Below are positions 21,822 through 34,958 of a stretch of DNA of 64,000 nt, piece by piece; the stretch's first letter is position 1, and every line of letters starts with the position of its first letter. The stretch is from Patellaria atrata CBS 101060. Its lineage: Eukaryota > Ascomycota > Dothideomycetes > Patellariales > Patellariaceae. The position numbers and the translations under genes were made by a program. The stretch covers positions 341,929 through 405,928 of the forward strand of contig MU006100.1 of the NCBI GenBank assembly GCA_010093705.1, in the 5' to 3' direction. The notes under the pieces are model-generated. The model was not told where the DNA came from, did not search any database, and saw only the letters and a list, made by a program, of their open reading frames with translations.

Positions 21822-24800
21822 TTTGATGGGCGGAAAAAGAGGGAGGGAGGACGTGGGGCTCTGGGGGGAATGGAGAGTTGATGGTAGTATGGGAAGGGGA
21901 GGAGGGTTTGGGGGGTATGGGAAGTGGTAGATGAGGAGGAGAGGAAGGCGGTGGATTGTGAGGAGAATGGAAGGCTAAAGGATGATAAGAGATGGTGCGT
22001 TACCGGGCGATTTGCTAATGCAGAGACAGCGGTACTGGTGGTAAGATTTTACTGCATGCGAATGGAAGAACGATGACTCCATTTTTACGGTATTAAGGTA
22101 GATATTTGAGAGCTTCTGAACTTGAACTTACCTACGGTACGTATTTGGGATGAAGCTGAAAATGGAGAGTGCGATGGGCTTGCCACTAACGAATGGGGAC
22201 CAATAGCCGGAAAGGGAAAGTGCGAATACCTTAGTTAGGTATCTATACCGACTTCCATTGACGGTAACAACCAGAAAGCTACTTTGAACAATACCGAATA
22301 GGTTAGGTACCTTAGGAAATCATACAAAGAAATGGCCCGGCGATTCTTTGCATCCGCATCTCGTAAGGTAGTTCTACGAGCATGTTTGCGGCATACTCGA
22401 TCATGAGTACACGCATAACACATATCTTTGCATAGTGTAGAACTACTTATCCTAATATCCTCGAGGTTAGTTGTATCCTCAGCAGAAAGTTTCGTGCACA
22501 CTATGGTGGTTACTAAGCTGTCAGAAGACGGCGACGTTCAACATAGACGGTTGCACCACCCTCGGGTAACATCCGCACAGATCTGTTGTCGCACATTCTT
22601 TTCCAGATGACGAGATCGACTTTCCGCGCGGTTAGACTTATTACTATTGAGTGATCTTTCAAGCCATAACGCATGACGTGGCGAAGGGTGGTGGATGAGG
22701 GTCTTGGGTAAGGTACTTGAGATCCGGCGGTAATATCCATTTGACCTGCAGATCGGGGGAAGGAAGTTCTGTGTGTCAAAATTGCTTTGAGGGTATATAC
22801 CTTAGAGTCTCTATGCCATTCTTTTTCAAAAGGTTTGTGAATGTGTGACCCCCCCGATGAGCCGGTAAAAACATGTCGTTATCCACTCCGTCCTCCATAC
22901 CTAGGCTCAACGTAGCATCAATGGACTCTTTGATTTCTTTTATTTATACAGGTTCTGTCGTTGATGAGATAGTTGCTTTTGGAGTTTCATCTATCTGATC
23001 GATAGTCTATAATAACCCAATCGAGCAGAGTTTAGCGAAAGACTTCGGCGAATAGACATTGTAAGGGTAAAGGGTGATTCTTACTGTCCAAAGAAAGAAA
23101 GAAAGAGTTGAGGCTCTAACATAAAGTTATTCTCCGACGATGTCCGATCGTAGTGCCGTTGCACGAACCGAACGCATAGAAATTCACAAGTCTTTCTTGC
23201 CATCGATGACCATGAAGCCACAACGCTCTTTTCTGTACGCCGAGCAGACGTTGTGATACAAGTCAGGATCCAAAGGTCACACAACCGGAAGGCGGGATCT
23301 GTGAAACGCAAGCATCTACATTTTACAAAAGGAAAAGGCGGGTGTGACCATCCAAAAGTACATATTCGAAACAGGATCAAGGCCGATAGCGGGATGACAC
23401 GATCAACCGATCTTGTCCCTTGGATGATGATGAAGAATCGAGATCCGATCGGCTCGGAGGTCTCGGCAGTCTACCCTATCGCGGCATTGACCGTTTCCAG
23501 CTTAAATTTCTTAGATTTCTCCTAGGTGATGAGGAGGCTTTACAAGGCGTTCTCTCAAGTCACTAACTGACTGTAGGCGGGAAATCTTCTGCACTCGCTT
23601 TACGCCACAGAAACCATGCGAGAATCGTCGCACACTGTTCAGCTGAAGCCTGGTTGTTGGTTAATCATGCAGAATCACAAGATACTCAGGTACTGTGATA
23701 TTGTAACCTTGCAGGCTTGCATTGATGCATCATTCTGACTCTTCGAAGGTAGCTGGCTGCATATCTTCGCATGGAGTTTTCCAAGGGGGGAAACGGAGCG
23801 GTTGGGGAAGTTCGAAGAGTCGTGAGAGTCCATCGAAGAATTTGCGGAAGGATGACCAAATCGCTCTAAGAGGAGGGTTGAGTCTTGGGTGGCTTGAGTA
23901 TATCCGTAAATAAGGGCTCGAGAAGAGCTAACCTGGCTGGAATATTCCGTAAGCAGTGTTAGTTCTAAGCTAGTTATGGCGTTTCAAATATTCAACAAAC
24001 AAGCGTTGAAAACTTGAAAGAGGTATTCAGCCAATGATGGTAGAATGGTGTTATCTTCAAATATCATGTATGGATCGGATGCTGGAAGGAAAGGACTGAA
24101 AGGGCTGAATGATTGTGGGTCTATCCCATTTCATCAGACTCCAATAATCGAGCAGAAGAGAATGGGTGGGATTTTCCTTTTATCATGCTATATGCATAGT
24201 AGCGAAAGGGTAAACAGTAGAAGTCAAAATTAGGGCATCATATAGCAGAATGAAGTAAGTAGTACAAACGAATGCTTGTTCTCATATGCTCTCGCTTGCG
24301 TTCTTGTACAGAACGTACAGGGCTAATAGGCTGTACAGCGAAGGGTATTAATTGCTGATTTCTTGTTAACGAGACATGGGAGTGGGAGAAAGGAGCGATG
24401 TGCATACCACGGCAGCGGGTCCCTGCTAACGTTCGCTACGGCACCTGCAAACCGCCTATTCGGTCTCCTAAACCCCCATGATCCCCCATGATCCCCCCAT
24501 GAAGGTTGATCATGAAACGCCCCCGCCTGCTGAACAACGACCTTTCTTCTTCCACTGCCCATACCCAAAAGCGTCCAAAGCGTCTGCCACTTTACGGCGG
24601 GGAAAAGAATAAATAAAAAAATCCCTACAACCCTTTTCTGTACTGGGCCAACCGTCGTCCCAAGCCATGCAGACAGCAGTCCATTGAACAAGATGCGAGC
24701 TGGAAAACCCCTGGAATCGCTTCTGCGTTGTCATCGTCACCCAAGAAAGGCCTGGCCTGACGATGACGGAGGGTGAAACGGTCAAGTTGTTTCTGACATA

Positions 24801-26345
24801 TAAACAATCAATAGCAGCCGACATATATTGAACTTATTTCTTCTTCGTATGGTCTTGATATCCGGATCAGACCGCCAGAATCACTGATCCATCTTCGAAA
24901 TTCTGAATCATGTCAATCCGAGAAATCTAAGCCGTAAACGCTCAAACTAAGTGTGACGGCGTCATAGCAACATCCCACTAAGATCGTAGTCTCGTAGGAA
25001 CAATTCTGAATCTATTCCATGCTGATCGATTGGCTTTGCATATGGTCGGATGTTCCTACCGAGAAGAAACGTCTCTCCCAAGCCTCACCGGTAGCTCTGC
25101 ATCAGGTTGAAGTTTTAGGGGGCCCTTTCAAAAAGGCCAATATCAACGTGCGTCAGCCAGCCATGCTCTTCAAAATCCTCCAGAGAATTCTAGGCCACTC
25201 ATGCGGCTCTGAGAGGATCAACGCCTTTTTCCAGGGGAGCCATTCATCGTCACTCTTTAACCACTTCAGTCGTTGAAGATAGTTGTGCATGAAACGTTGA
25301 GTACGCCAATACAGCAATGACCACACTTTGATATCATCACCATAGGCACGCACGACACGACACGGCTTGTCAAAAGAAGAATCAGTATAACTAACGAATC
25401 AAATAAAACAGACTTGGACGCTTCGTTGCAACAGGGGTCAGTTACCTCGCACTGGAGCTGAAACCCACGACCGCGGAATCGGGGTACTCGGCCCATTTAG
25501 CAATTTCAGCCCTAGTTTGACAAGTTTCTCGAGAGATCTCCATTTCAGACAGAAAGGGTGATTTTGGTGGAGAGGACGGTGAGGTAGAGTAGCAAATCGA
25601 ACTTATCACTTTGACCTTCCGTTGCACAAGACGGTGTGTATACTTCTGTTTCTGTCCAAGGCATATCCACAATTGGCCCGGTGTCCGCAAGTCTACAATT
25701 ACTATCACGGCACATTTTGTCACTTTGAGCATAGGGATGCTACAGTTTGACGGGAGAGGTGACTCTCAGTTTCACGGATCCAGTGGATAGTGGAGCAAAT
25801 GGAAGGGCAGTGAATTGCAGGAAGAAGAGTCAAGACGTGTTATGTGAAGGTGTTAATGAGTGACAGATATAAAGACGTGCTGCTTCCTCAATCTGCCACG
25901 CCTGCAAAATCCAAAGGACTCAACAGTTCCTTTCATCAAATTGTTTTTGAACATTTGGACTGACGTCGATCACCTTGGATACAAAAGCCCTGAATCAATC
26001 ACCACCGCCTTGGACCAGTACTTAATCAAGTGTACCGAGTCTCCTTTTCTTTTTCTTTCACCCGCACCTCAACCTACCACACAACTGTCAGCCAACCCAT
26101 CAACACAACCAATCATCATACCAGCACCCACGTTTCTCAGAGCAGCCGTTCAGTAAGGTAAGTGTTGTGTAAAAGGAGCAATGTCTCAACTATTTATGAA
26201 ATTGACTTCCTCGCTCACGCATCTTTCGAAATTGTAGCTCTTTATCCAGCCAGAAACATTTTCGAAGTACTTTTCTTGTACTCAGTTCTTCGTCGACTCT
26301 CTATCCCGTAAACTCCACCGAATTCGCTCTCTCGACACTCTCACT

Positions 26346-26510
26346 ATGGCTGTCCCCGGTAGCTGTACTCATCGCTTCAAGTATATCAAGTCAGACACCA
26401 ACTTGATCATGTGGAGTTGCAACCTATGTCACAGTGGTCCTCACTGGACCATCTGGGAATGCGAGTTATGCCGGCTAAAGACTTGCACGCCGTGCTGCAA
26501 CAAGGCATAG
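26346..26510 (+). CDS. 54-residue Cys/His-rich microprotein, putative zinc-binding
   Basis: A short intact frame from ATG 26346 to TAG 26510. It has nine Cys and three His in 54 residues: C7-x-H9, C25-xx-C28-H29, H33, C39-xx-C42 and C47-xx-C50-C51. Aromatic residues sit between the pairs (GPHWTIWEC). Three CxxC pairs suggest one or two small zinc knuckles; no catalytic motif is seen. The layout recalls short conserved fungal Cys-rich proteins, but I cannot name a family. There is no signal peptide, so an intracellular role is more likely. It stands alone in a gene desert, with a CT-rich leader and a possible intron in the leader (donor at 26159). Coding by chance is unlikely given the regular Cys spacing, but expression is unproven. 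Confidence 0.6.
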   Translation: MAVPGSCTHRFKYIKSDTNLIMWSCNLCHSGPHWTIWECELCRLKTCTPCCNKA

Positions 26511-29500
26511 GCGCATCAATCCAGTCGATATCCTTGTGAGAATCATTCTTAGGTACGTTAAATTCGTCAGTTCTTTTTCGTTGTTTAAAAATGCAAGAAA
26601 ATGCAAGAACCGTTGGTCGCATTAAATCCTTCAACATTACTTGTCGAATTTTCGCGATTTCATCACAGACTACTGTTGTTCCTGCATGTTGTTGCTCGGT
26701 GAAATCGTTCCAATCAAGATCTCGGGAGCGCCCTTGTAACCGATGCAGATAAAATCCTTTAGTCGATTACCAGTAAAATTCTAACACAGCATTTTGACAG
26801 GTTGTGCGAGAGGAAAATAAAAAAGGAAAAAAGATTCAAAGCGAATATCGAACGGCCGTAACTTGACGGGAGGTGCTTGTTACTCATTTTCTTTACGCGA
26901 CCGACGATCATTCGAAAAGGGAAATTTCCTTGTTGCACAACATGCTTACCGAGGAGCTTTTCGGCTGTGTCCCCAACCCGGAGGTTCCAGAGCTTCAGCA
27001 TTACCCTAACTTTACTTACTTTACCCAGTATCTTTCCCTGCCGATAATCATCGAACTTTGCCCTTTTTTCTAACTACTTCGCATCTTCGCATCCAGACAC
27101 GGCACACGATCACCTAAAACAGCAAAAACATTCGACAAGGGATCATAATCCTTCAACTTTTCCCCCAACTGTTCATGGCGTTACCCCTCAGGCAGCAACC
27201 CTAATCACTCTACCTTTTCCAATAATATCGGAGTCTCATGCGGTATTAATCATCGATACTAACCTCAGGCGGCATATCTAAACTTTTCCTTTCTTGTAGC
27301 TAATTCTCCCCCATCTTCCGGTCTCTTCCACAAAACGGAAAAACTCACAGATTTCGTCGTTAAAACGGATCGAAAAGCAATTGATTTCAGCAATGATATC
27401 CTAGACATGGGCATCAGGCGCTATGGTCGGTGGCTTGTGGGGCGCACTTTCTGGGAATCGTTCCGTTTGGTTTTCCTGGCTATCCGAAAGTAGCTCTTCT
27501 TGGGGGTATAATAGGTTCTCCTATTCAAAAATGGGGTAGAATTTGTCCAGTTTTCAAGCTCGGCGGCTTTCTTACATTCTCAGCTTTCTGCTGGAAGTAC
27601 GTAACGATTTCTATTATCGTCTCTCAAACATGTTATCTGGCTGTTGTCTGTTTCTTCGGCTACAATATGTATCGGTTACAGCCATAAGTTAGCACATATG
27701 GTCGGATCGACATGGCAAAAATAGGAAACAGCTGTCTTTCGACGACACGCCACTTTTGATATTGCAGAAATAGAATTCATGGTGTTGAAACGGAACGGAC
27801 TTTCTTCAACATGGGTCGGCATTTTTTCAGTTTGCTTATTTCAGAACATGGGTAATCAATGGTCGATTTTCCCCCTTTCCTTTCTGTACGAATATTCCTT
27901 TATGCAAATAGTAAGGTAGACCACCATACAAAATCCGAAATTTTCTGGAATCAACTTCCTCATGAATCATGTCCTGGCCGTTTGCACGCTTAGCAGTAAT
28001 CCATGCTAATTGGACCCGTGTGGTCTCGTGGCTGAGAATCCTATGAAAAATTGACCGCTCGAGATACCGTCCCGTCTGCTCTCCCGATTGGTGTAACCCG
28101 AAACGCCTCCGTAACCGTGTCTATATGTCTGAAAAAGGGACTATAGTAATTGACTTTTCGCCTTACTCACGTGATCATTCTCGCCGTTATCTGTTGCGTC
28201 GAGACATCCACACTCCCAGAGGCATCTTCCGCACGGCAGGAACATCCGTCTCGTCGGCTCCTTCGGAGGGAAAGAGCAAATACTTGAGCGCACCGTCCCG
28301 TCTTCGCCCCTTCTTCGGGATGAGATCATGAGAAAAGACGCGGAGTGATTGATATTAAGGCATTTCCCATGAGCTAACCATCACTCCATCTCATCATCCT
28401 TCGCATGAGTCGCGTCCGCAGCTTCTCAACGTCCATCCATCTGCAACCACGGCAGCAGACATCTACCTGAAAAACTGATATTGTGAGATACACATCATTG
28501 AAGGATTCGAGCTAGAGAGTAGATTTATAGTATTTGAAATTCCACATCAGAGATGCATACCTTAGACTAACCATACCTCCAAGACATCACCAAGCGAAAG
28601 GAGTACATTAGATATGACTTGCAGATATTGTATCAGCACGAGCTTCCCAGCGTTCAACACGTCGTTCAAAGCTCCCAACACCAAATGTAAATCTCAACAG
28701 ATCAGCATAGGCGACAAGCAACCCCTGCCGCATGGTCGAGAACTTGATCGACGTACCTGAAGAACCAACACCCATGCCCGTTCCTGAATATCTGCAACCA
28801 TCAGCCACCATGCGAGGAGGGAAGAAGCAGTATTTTCACTTCTATCACACTCACCGTCCATGTTTAAACGGTCAAGCATCCCACCTTTCTCACATGCAAC
28901 AAAAGGACCGAATTCCCCACTTCTGCACTTCTGCGTCACTCCTGTCCTGATCGACCTTGCAGTGTACAACTCATCAACCTTTTTCTGTTCTTATCAAGTG
29001 TACAACTTCAAAATCCAACAACCGCATCCTACGTCAGGTCCTTCGTCGAGTTCATGGACTCGAGACATCAATCTTCAAGTATGGAAATTTTCACGCTCAC
29101 CGCCCAGTCAGCGGTCACGATAGTGAGTCCATGCCCGTACAGCCCTACCTGGCTCTTCAGATATCTCCGACATCGCACGGAATCCCCATAGGGTATTGCA
29201 TCCGACAGAACCACGACGAAGAGGCAAAGACGGCAGGTTCAAGCACTCGAATCCTTCTCAAGGAGCAGGTAAAAAAAGCTGAAAGTGACGTAGAGCAGAG
29301 AAGTCTAGGTATTGCGCAGATCTATATACCTCATCCTTCATCTTTACTCTTGCAGGTTGTCTTTTATCCTGGATCATCTTTTCTAAACAGTCGGTATTTC
29401 TTTCCCTAATTAGATAACCCCCACACCAACCGCCTCCGCGGCCGCTAACCTCACTATCAGGAGTAGAGCTAAGCTCCCTCCATTTTCAGTCCTTTCTTAG

Positions 29501-32500
29501 TATCCGGCTTTCCTATCCTAACACGAACTGGACGGTGAGAGAGCAGAAGTCTGTAAGTGACTTCAATGAGATCACTGTGGGTTCTGCGTGGCTTTCGTAG
29601 GGTCTACCTCACTTCCTGCTGGATCCCAATCTGATTCCTTTCATTCGCCTCATGCTCTTCCTCCAAGTTCTTTACTTTGCTACTTTGAAGGTCCATACTT
29701 CGCATTCTACATTACACTCCACCATTGACCCAATCTTTGATCTCAGTACCATTCCCCATGCCCTCATTTCTCCTCCTAGCATCCCCCAGCCAAGGAGAAG
29801 ACAAGTAACTGTAAGTGATCTCAAGCGAAGCGAACTTGAGATCAATTCTGGGTATCACTATCTTGTAGTTTCAACACCATCTTTGACGTCTAATTACTTT
29901 GTCAAAGTCTTCTCTTGACTGGTTCTCGATTTTTCTGTCCTAGTCACTTCTCCATCTTTACAATACTATATCTTTAACTCTATCCTTCCTCGCTCACTCA
30001 TGCCATTCCTCCATCCTATATATATTTCTAGTATCCTTTCCCTGTTCTTCCTATACCATTTCCCTCTTCTTCCGCCTCATTCCCCTTCGTCACCCCTTAT
30101 TTCCACCTTCCCTCGCCCTTATTTTCTCTCTATCTACACCCATCCTCCTGGTCCCTCTCATTTCCTGCTCTCGGTGGTCGCCTTCGGCACAATTTATCCA
30201 TTTCCGCATCTACCCTTAGACCACCTCTTCCAGCAGGTGTGCTCCTATCTGACCGTAACGTATCTATCACACATACCTAGCACATGCGACCATCGTCGTG
30301 AACCAAGGGTTACATTTGAGTAGTAAGGTAATCCCATCTTGACTCCTCTACCTACGCTAACAGGGGGGGATGTAATACTCTCTTAACAAGAAAAGTGTGG
30401 GCGGAAAGTCAAGGTAGTCCAGATAAAGGGTTCCTGCTTTTAGTATAGGACATCGGTATAGGTTCACTAGTTCACGATGAATCGAAAATACAAATTTGCA
30501 GTCGTATATGCGTTTTACTTAAAGTGGTACCGGACGTGCGAGGAGATATATAACTGCCCCCGGTAAAGGGGAGTAAATGTGATGACGCTAAGGTAGTGAG
30601 TGATCAATTCTCTAACCTCCTTGTCGTAGACTCGCCTTGATGATCGTCGTTGATGGTCCGTTGGCCGTAGCTGTCGCCTAGTAGTCGTTGGGACTGCATG
30701 AACAAAGGGGAGAAGAAGGGGAAGGGAGGGATGGAGATCGAGCTCACTCAGTATAAGGAGTAATGAAAGGGATGATACGCAGGTGAGAGACGCTGGGGAA
30801 AAACTACAGTACCACATATGGAGTTGAAGTCAACCTCTTCTACTTTATTTCCCGATGGGGAGATTCAGTGCAACAGTGATCGCACGCGGATTGAAGAAAA
30901 TCGAGGGGAAAGAAACCGGGTTGGAGTAGTTGCACGTTCGGGGTTGTGGTATGGGTATGGGCGAGGCTGAAATGTGTACTTGCGGTGAAGTGGTACATCA
31001 TAGTACCGCACCCCCTTCCTTCCGCCATGTCGCCAAAAGGGGTACAGGTAGCATAGACGAAGCGGTACACGTACGGTACCGCTCCCGCTCAGAAGCACTT
31101 CAGGAGTGAAGTATCGGTAAGATATCTATTCGTATCGCTCCGCTTATGCTCGGTTCACGGTGAAGAATACAATACAGGAGCAGCTGAACAAAGTAATTTG
31201 GGGCAAGAGGGTAGAAAGGGGTATATTCAGCACGACTAACGAAGCCCATCCATCCTATCGTCCCATCCAATACGTTGCTATAATCCATACACCTCTCATC
31301 CCCCTCTAACCCCCTCCTCGACCTATCCCCATCCTCTACCCCCTCAAAATCCCGTAAACTCCCAACCACAACCCCCCAAAAGCCCCTCGGGGGAAAAGGT
31401 GTATGTACAGGACGTTCTCTAACCCCACACCCATCTCGCTCCAAACCAGAGAACGAACCCCAGCCCGAAAGCGGGTGTTGAGCCTTCTATTCCCGCACCT
31501 CCCCCCTATTTCAAGAAAAACTCAGAAAAAAGGAGGAAGGTGAATATTTTACTCTCCCAGCGCTCCGTTAGTCGCGACAATAGTAGATTGACGTTGTCGT
31601 GCCTGCAGACCTTGCGTCTGCATCGCTGGTTTTTTTGGTTTGAGGGGGAAGGGAGAGAGGGTTTGGGGTGGGGATAGGGGGGATGAGGGAAAATGGGTAT
31701 GAAAGAGAGGAAGGGAAGGATAAGAGAGGGGATATGTAAAGGTAGGGGAGTATTTGTACTTTACTTTGGAGCTGAAATCAGATCTATCCTCCCATCTCCA
31801 TGCGTCTCTCGTCTCTGGCTCTTTGACTTCGTTATTGAAAACCAGACTCCCCACGTATTTTTTTTCTGATCATCAATACCTTTATACCAGGGTCTCTCAC
31901 TTGATGAACAAATCTAGTTAGTTGGAGGACCGCATCGAAAAATACCTTTGGAACCGGTACGAGGGGCTGGTTCGAAAAAAACAGACCAGTCCGGTACCTT
32001 AGCATCAAGGTTGGCATGAAGACCCAACGAAATGACAAGTCTGGAGTGGTGGATTCGAGGATACCGTGTGATGATAGGTAGTCCGGTAAGTCTCTTCTCC
32101 GTGTACAGTTTGTGTCCTTAAGTTCGGTATCGGTGCTGAACGAATACCGGTGGACTGCTGAGTTAGAAAAAGCACCAGATGTACGAACTGTACGGTTAAG
32201 AGCTGCGTACGATTGGAGCTCTTCCATACGTTTTGACGGTTCCAGTACGGTAGGTTAAAAATTCTTTGACACTAAGGGTGCAATAGATGAAAATACCTGG
32301 ACAGAGTAAGGGATGTGGGGATACTTAATGTACTAAGCAATCAGGACGCTTTTCTGGTGAAGGAGGCTGAAAAGAGGAAGATATAGAGGGAATAGTCCAG
32401 ATTGTTGTAATGAAAGAAACAAAATGTGACTATAATAAGGAAACAGGATAAAATTGTCAGTCTATCAGTTCAGAGTTACCTGAAAACCGGGGTATACCGA

Positions 32501-32673
32501 TCCCCAACCCCACCGATATGATCGATTAGATTCATCATATCAACACCGTAACACCACGCTAAATGCATGTCCACCCTTTGGTGATGGAGTAAAACCGCCT
32601 TAGGACAACTCACCTCGTCAATTTCATGATGAAATCATTTCTTCGTAACAGACATCTTTCAACTTTCAACCAA
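26511..32673. other. gene-poor region
   Basis: No gene I can support in 6.2 kb. Several frames in this stretch lack an ATG or any domain. About 29900-30220 is pyrimidine-rich; about 31640-31740 is strongly purine-rich on the plus strand. Words such as GGTACCG and TACGGTAC recur (for example 30526, 31061-31083, 31993). The last 400 bases are probably the 3' side of the PRPP synthetase gene. Confidence 0.5.
31061..31083. repeat. short inverted repeat AGCGGTAC / GTACCGCT
   Basis: Perfect 8-bp arms at 31061-31068 and 31076-31083 around 7 bases. It resembles other GGTAC palindromic words in the window and might be a protein-binding site. Confidence 0.5.
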
Positions 32674-34473
32674 TCAATCATAATGCATGAAGAGAGCACT
32701 AATGCTTTCACCATGGTGATTCCTCCGAATAGCTTCCGCAAGCAGATTCGCAACATCAATAACGACCAACTTCTTAGATCGTACCAATTTGGCTGGAGAG
32801 ATCGGGAAAGTATTGGTGACCACGATTTTGTTGATGCAACCGCAATTTTCCAACTCTTCAAGGCATTGTTCGGTACACAAAGCATGCGTAGCCATACAGT
32901 ATACTTGTGTTGCCTCACCCCTCTTGATCACAGTCTCAGCTGCTGCGATCCAACTGCCTGATCTGTCTAGAATATCGTCGACGATGAAAACAGGTCGATC
33001 TTTCACATTACCAACTAATGTAACAGTTGTTTCGAGTTCAGGATTTTCAAGGTCGTCCTCTTCATCTTCAGAAGACTGACCACCCTCAGCAGACCCTCCC
33101 AGTGCGTGTTCCGGGCGGAAAGACGACGCTGTTGACACGAAGGATGACATCATATGCTCAGGTATAGCACTGTCTTCATCGTTGTTACCTCGATAACGGG
33201 ATCTTCCACTAGGATTTGAGACAGCGGAAAAAGCTGGGGAAGGGGCGTCATCATCGACAATGTGACCTTGCCTAAGCCGTCCAGTAATAACATTTTGAGC
33301 ACGCTGAAGACCATTAGCAGATGGAAAAGTGTTAAGTCTTTCATATTTACCTCATCGGTATACTCGTTTCCGTCACCATCCTCTCCCGGAGTGTGAGGTT
33401 CAGGAGCGGTGTTAACTCGTGTAGGCCTCAAAGGGGACCTGGGAGGTGATGAACTTGGCGAAGGGCGCCGTGCTGACTTAGCAAGAGGGCTAGATGGGGA
33501 GTCGGAGCTACTATTGACCATACGTTTGGATAAAGGATTCGATGCTGCTCTAGCTCGATGGGACGGCGTGCGACTATTTTCTTGAGGCGGTGGTTCTTCC
33601 GCAACTGGTTCTAAGGGTGGTAGCGCTGAGATGCTATCAACATCGCCCGATTCTAGTTCATTCGTCCCATCTAACCCGAGCTTGTCAAATATCATGCTCG
33701 CATTCATGGGAGAATGTTGCCCGGGCCTAGAACGATCAGTAGTGACAATGCCAAAGCTAAGCTTCAGAGCATCCGCAAGAGATGTCACCCTCTTTGTACC
33801 GCCTGGATTCTTACTGACTACAACACCATTTTTCCAATCGGGTACATTGACCTTGATCCATCGCGCAATCAACGGCTCGGCAACAAGATTATCAATGGGA
33901 CAATGGAAGAATCCTTGCATCTGGCTCGCGTGCAGGTCGATGGTGATCACATGATTTACACCAGCGACATTTAGGAGGTTGGCAATCATTCTTGCAGTAA
34001 TAGAGCCCCGATGCGACTTCTTTTTGGACTGACGTGAGTAAGGAAAGTATGGCATGACAGCTAGTAGAATAAGCAAGCATCCAGCAGCTATACATCTACT
34101 CACTGACCTGTAATCGACTTTGCAGAAGCACCTTTGCATGCATTTATCATGATAAGAAGCTCCATGACATTGTCATTGATTCTAAGTTGTTAGCGGTGTG
34201 GTGTGACCAGAGCTTGCAGATCTCACTTCTCACTGCCACTCTGGACGATAAAGATATTCTGGTCTCTGATTGACGTTTCTGAACTCATTAGCCTTCCTGC
34301 CACTATTCCCTTGCAAGCAATCTTACAGTGGGTAACTAACGTATCTGGACGCTTGTCTCTCCATTGCTGAACTTGCGAAGCTCGGCTTTACCAGGTCTTT
34401 GACCTAGTCGCTCGCAGATACCATCCACAAGCGCAGGGTGTGATGAGCCTGAAAATATCAGACTTTGGCGCAT
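32674..34473 (-). CDS. ribose-phosphate pyrophosphokinase, PRS5-like with large insertion
   Basis: Makes PRPP from ribose 5-phosphate and ATP, for nucleotide, His and Trp synthesis. Five exons (34473-34341, 34278-34227, 34181-34108, 34060-33351, 33303-32674) stay in frame to 532 residues. The start MRQSLIFSGSSHPAL is typical. Core motifs: KFSNGETSVQI, MPYFPYSRQSKKKSHRG, DLHASQMQGFF and VVVSKNPGGTKRV. From about residue 197 to 413 there is a Ser/Pro- and acid-rich insertion, interrupted by a conserved stretch (AQNVITGRLRQGHIVDDD). This is like yeast Prs5/Prs1, which act in hetero-oligomers and in cell-wall integrity. The PRPP loop (429-440) reads FIVDDILDRSGS, a deviant form as in Prs5, so the subunit may be regulatory. 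The stop follows ALFMHYD, slightly unlike relatives, so the extreme C terminus is less sure. Confidence 0.9.
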
Positions 34474-34958
34474 GATGAGTGATGAATTGACAGTTGTAGA
34501 ACTGTTTGATGGGATGAGCTGGTGAGAAGGTGTAAGTGTAAAGATCAGACGGAGTTCTACCAAATTTTTCGACGAGCGTAGTAGCGTGGGCTGGCTAACT
34601 GGAACTGGGCTTGTGACGATCGCAAACCCCCGCCGTCCAAGGGCCGAGGATCCCCCTGCCATGCCAGTAATCAGCCGATCAAAGTAGCTTTTCTGTTTAC
34701 GGCAGCGATAAGAGTACATGATCTATAGATAGAATCTCAAAGGACTTGAGCAAAAGCTGATGTATATGTATAATTACCCTGTGCTCTAACCATGACCGTA
34801 TCTAGGTCAAGTACCGTCATAAAGATTGCGGCGAAGCATTACTCGCGCTCTGGTCTCTGCATAGAAAGATAGTTAACCTACAGCTTCCATTGTGGGAACT
34901 GAAATAACTGTATGTTGACTTCCCAGTATAAGTCCGCCGTACCTCTCTACTTACCCTA
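34474..34958. other. divergent promoter region
   Basis: Lies between the PRPP synthetase (minus) and the acetyltransferase (plus). No gene seen; a frame running upstream of the synthetase start is unlike the family. Confidence 0.5.

Larger units (their letters stand above)
20435..26345. other. gene-poor region
   Basis: No gene I can support in 5.9 kb. Frames here are short, lack family resemblance and lack good intron signals. It includes an AAAAT microsatellite, a G-rich purine tract (about 21760-21960), and a small CCCCATGATC repeat near 24475-24503. The final 400 bases may be promoter and leader for the microprotein at 26346, with a possible leader intron donor at 26159 (GTAAGT). Confidence 0.5.

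Noticed and set aside
24323-24824. Overlapping minus frames
   Set aside because: Trp/Gly-rich chance frames in GC-richer DNA with no homology I can see and no good start context.
28957-29409. 150-codon plus frame in the gene desert
   Set aside because: No ATG at its start, no domain and no splice support; treated as chance.
31100-31854. Minus-strand frames of about 100 codons
   Set aside because: Composition follows the local purine-rich tract; no family features.
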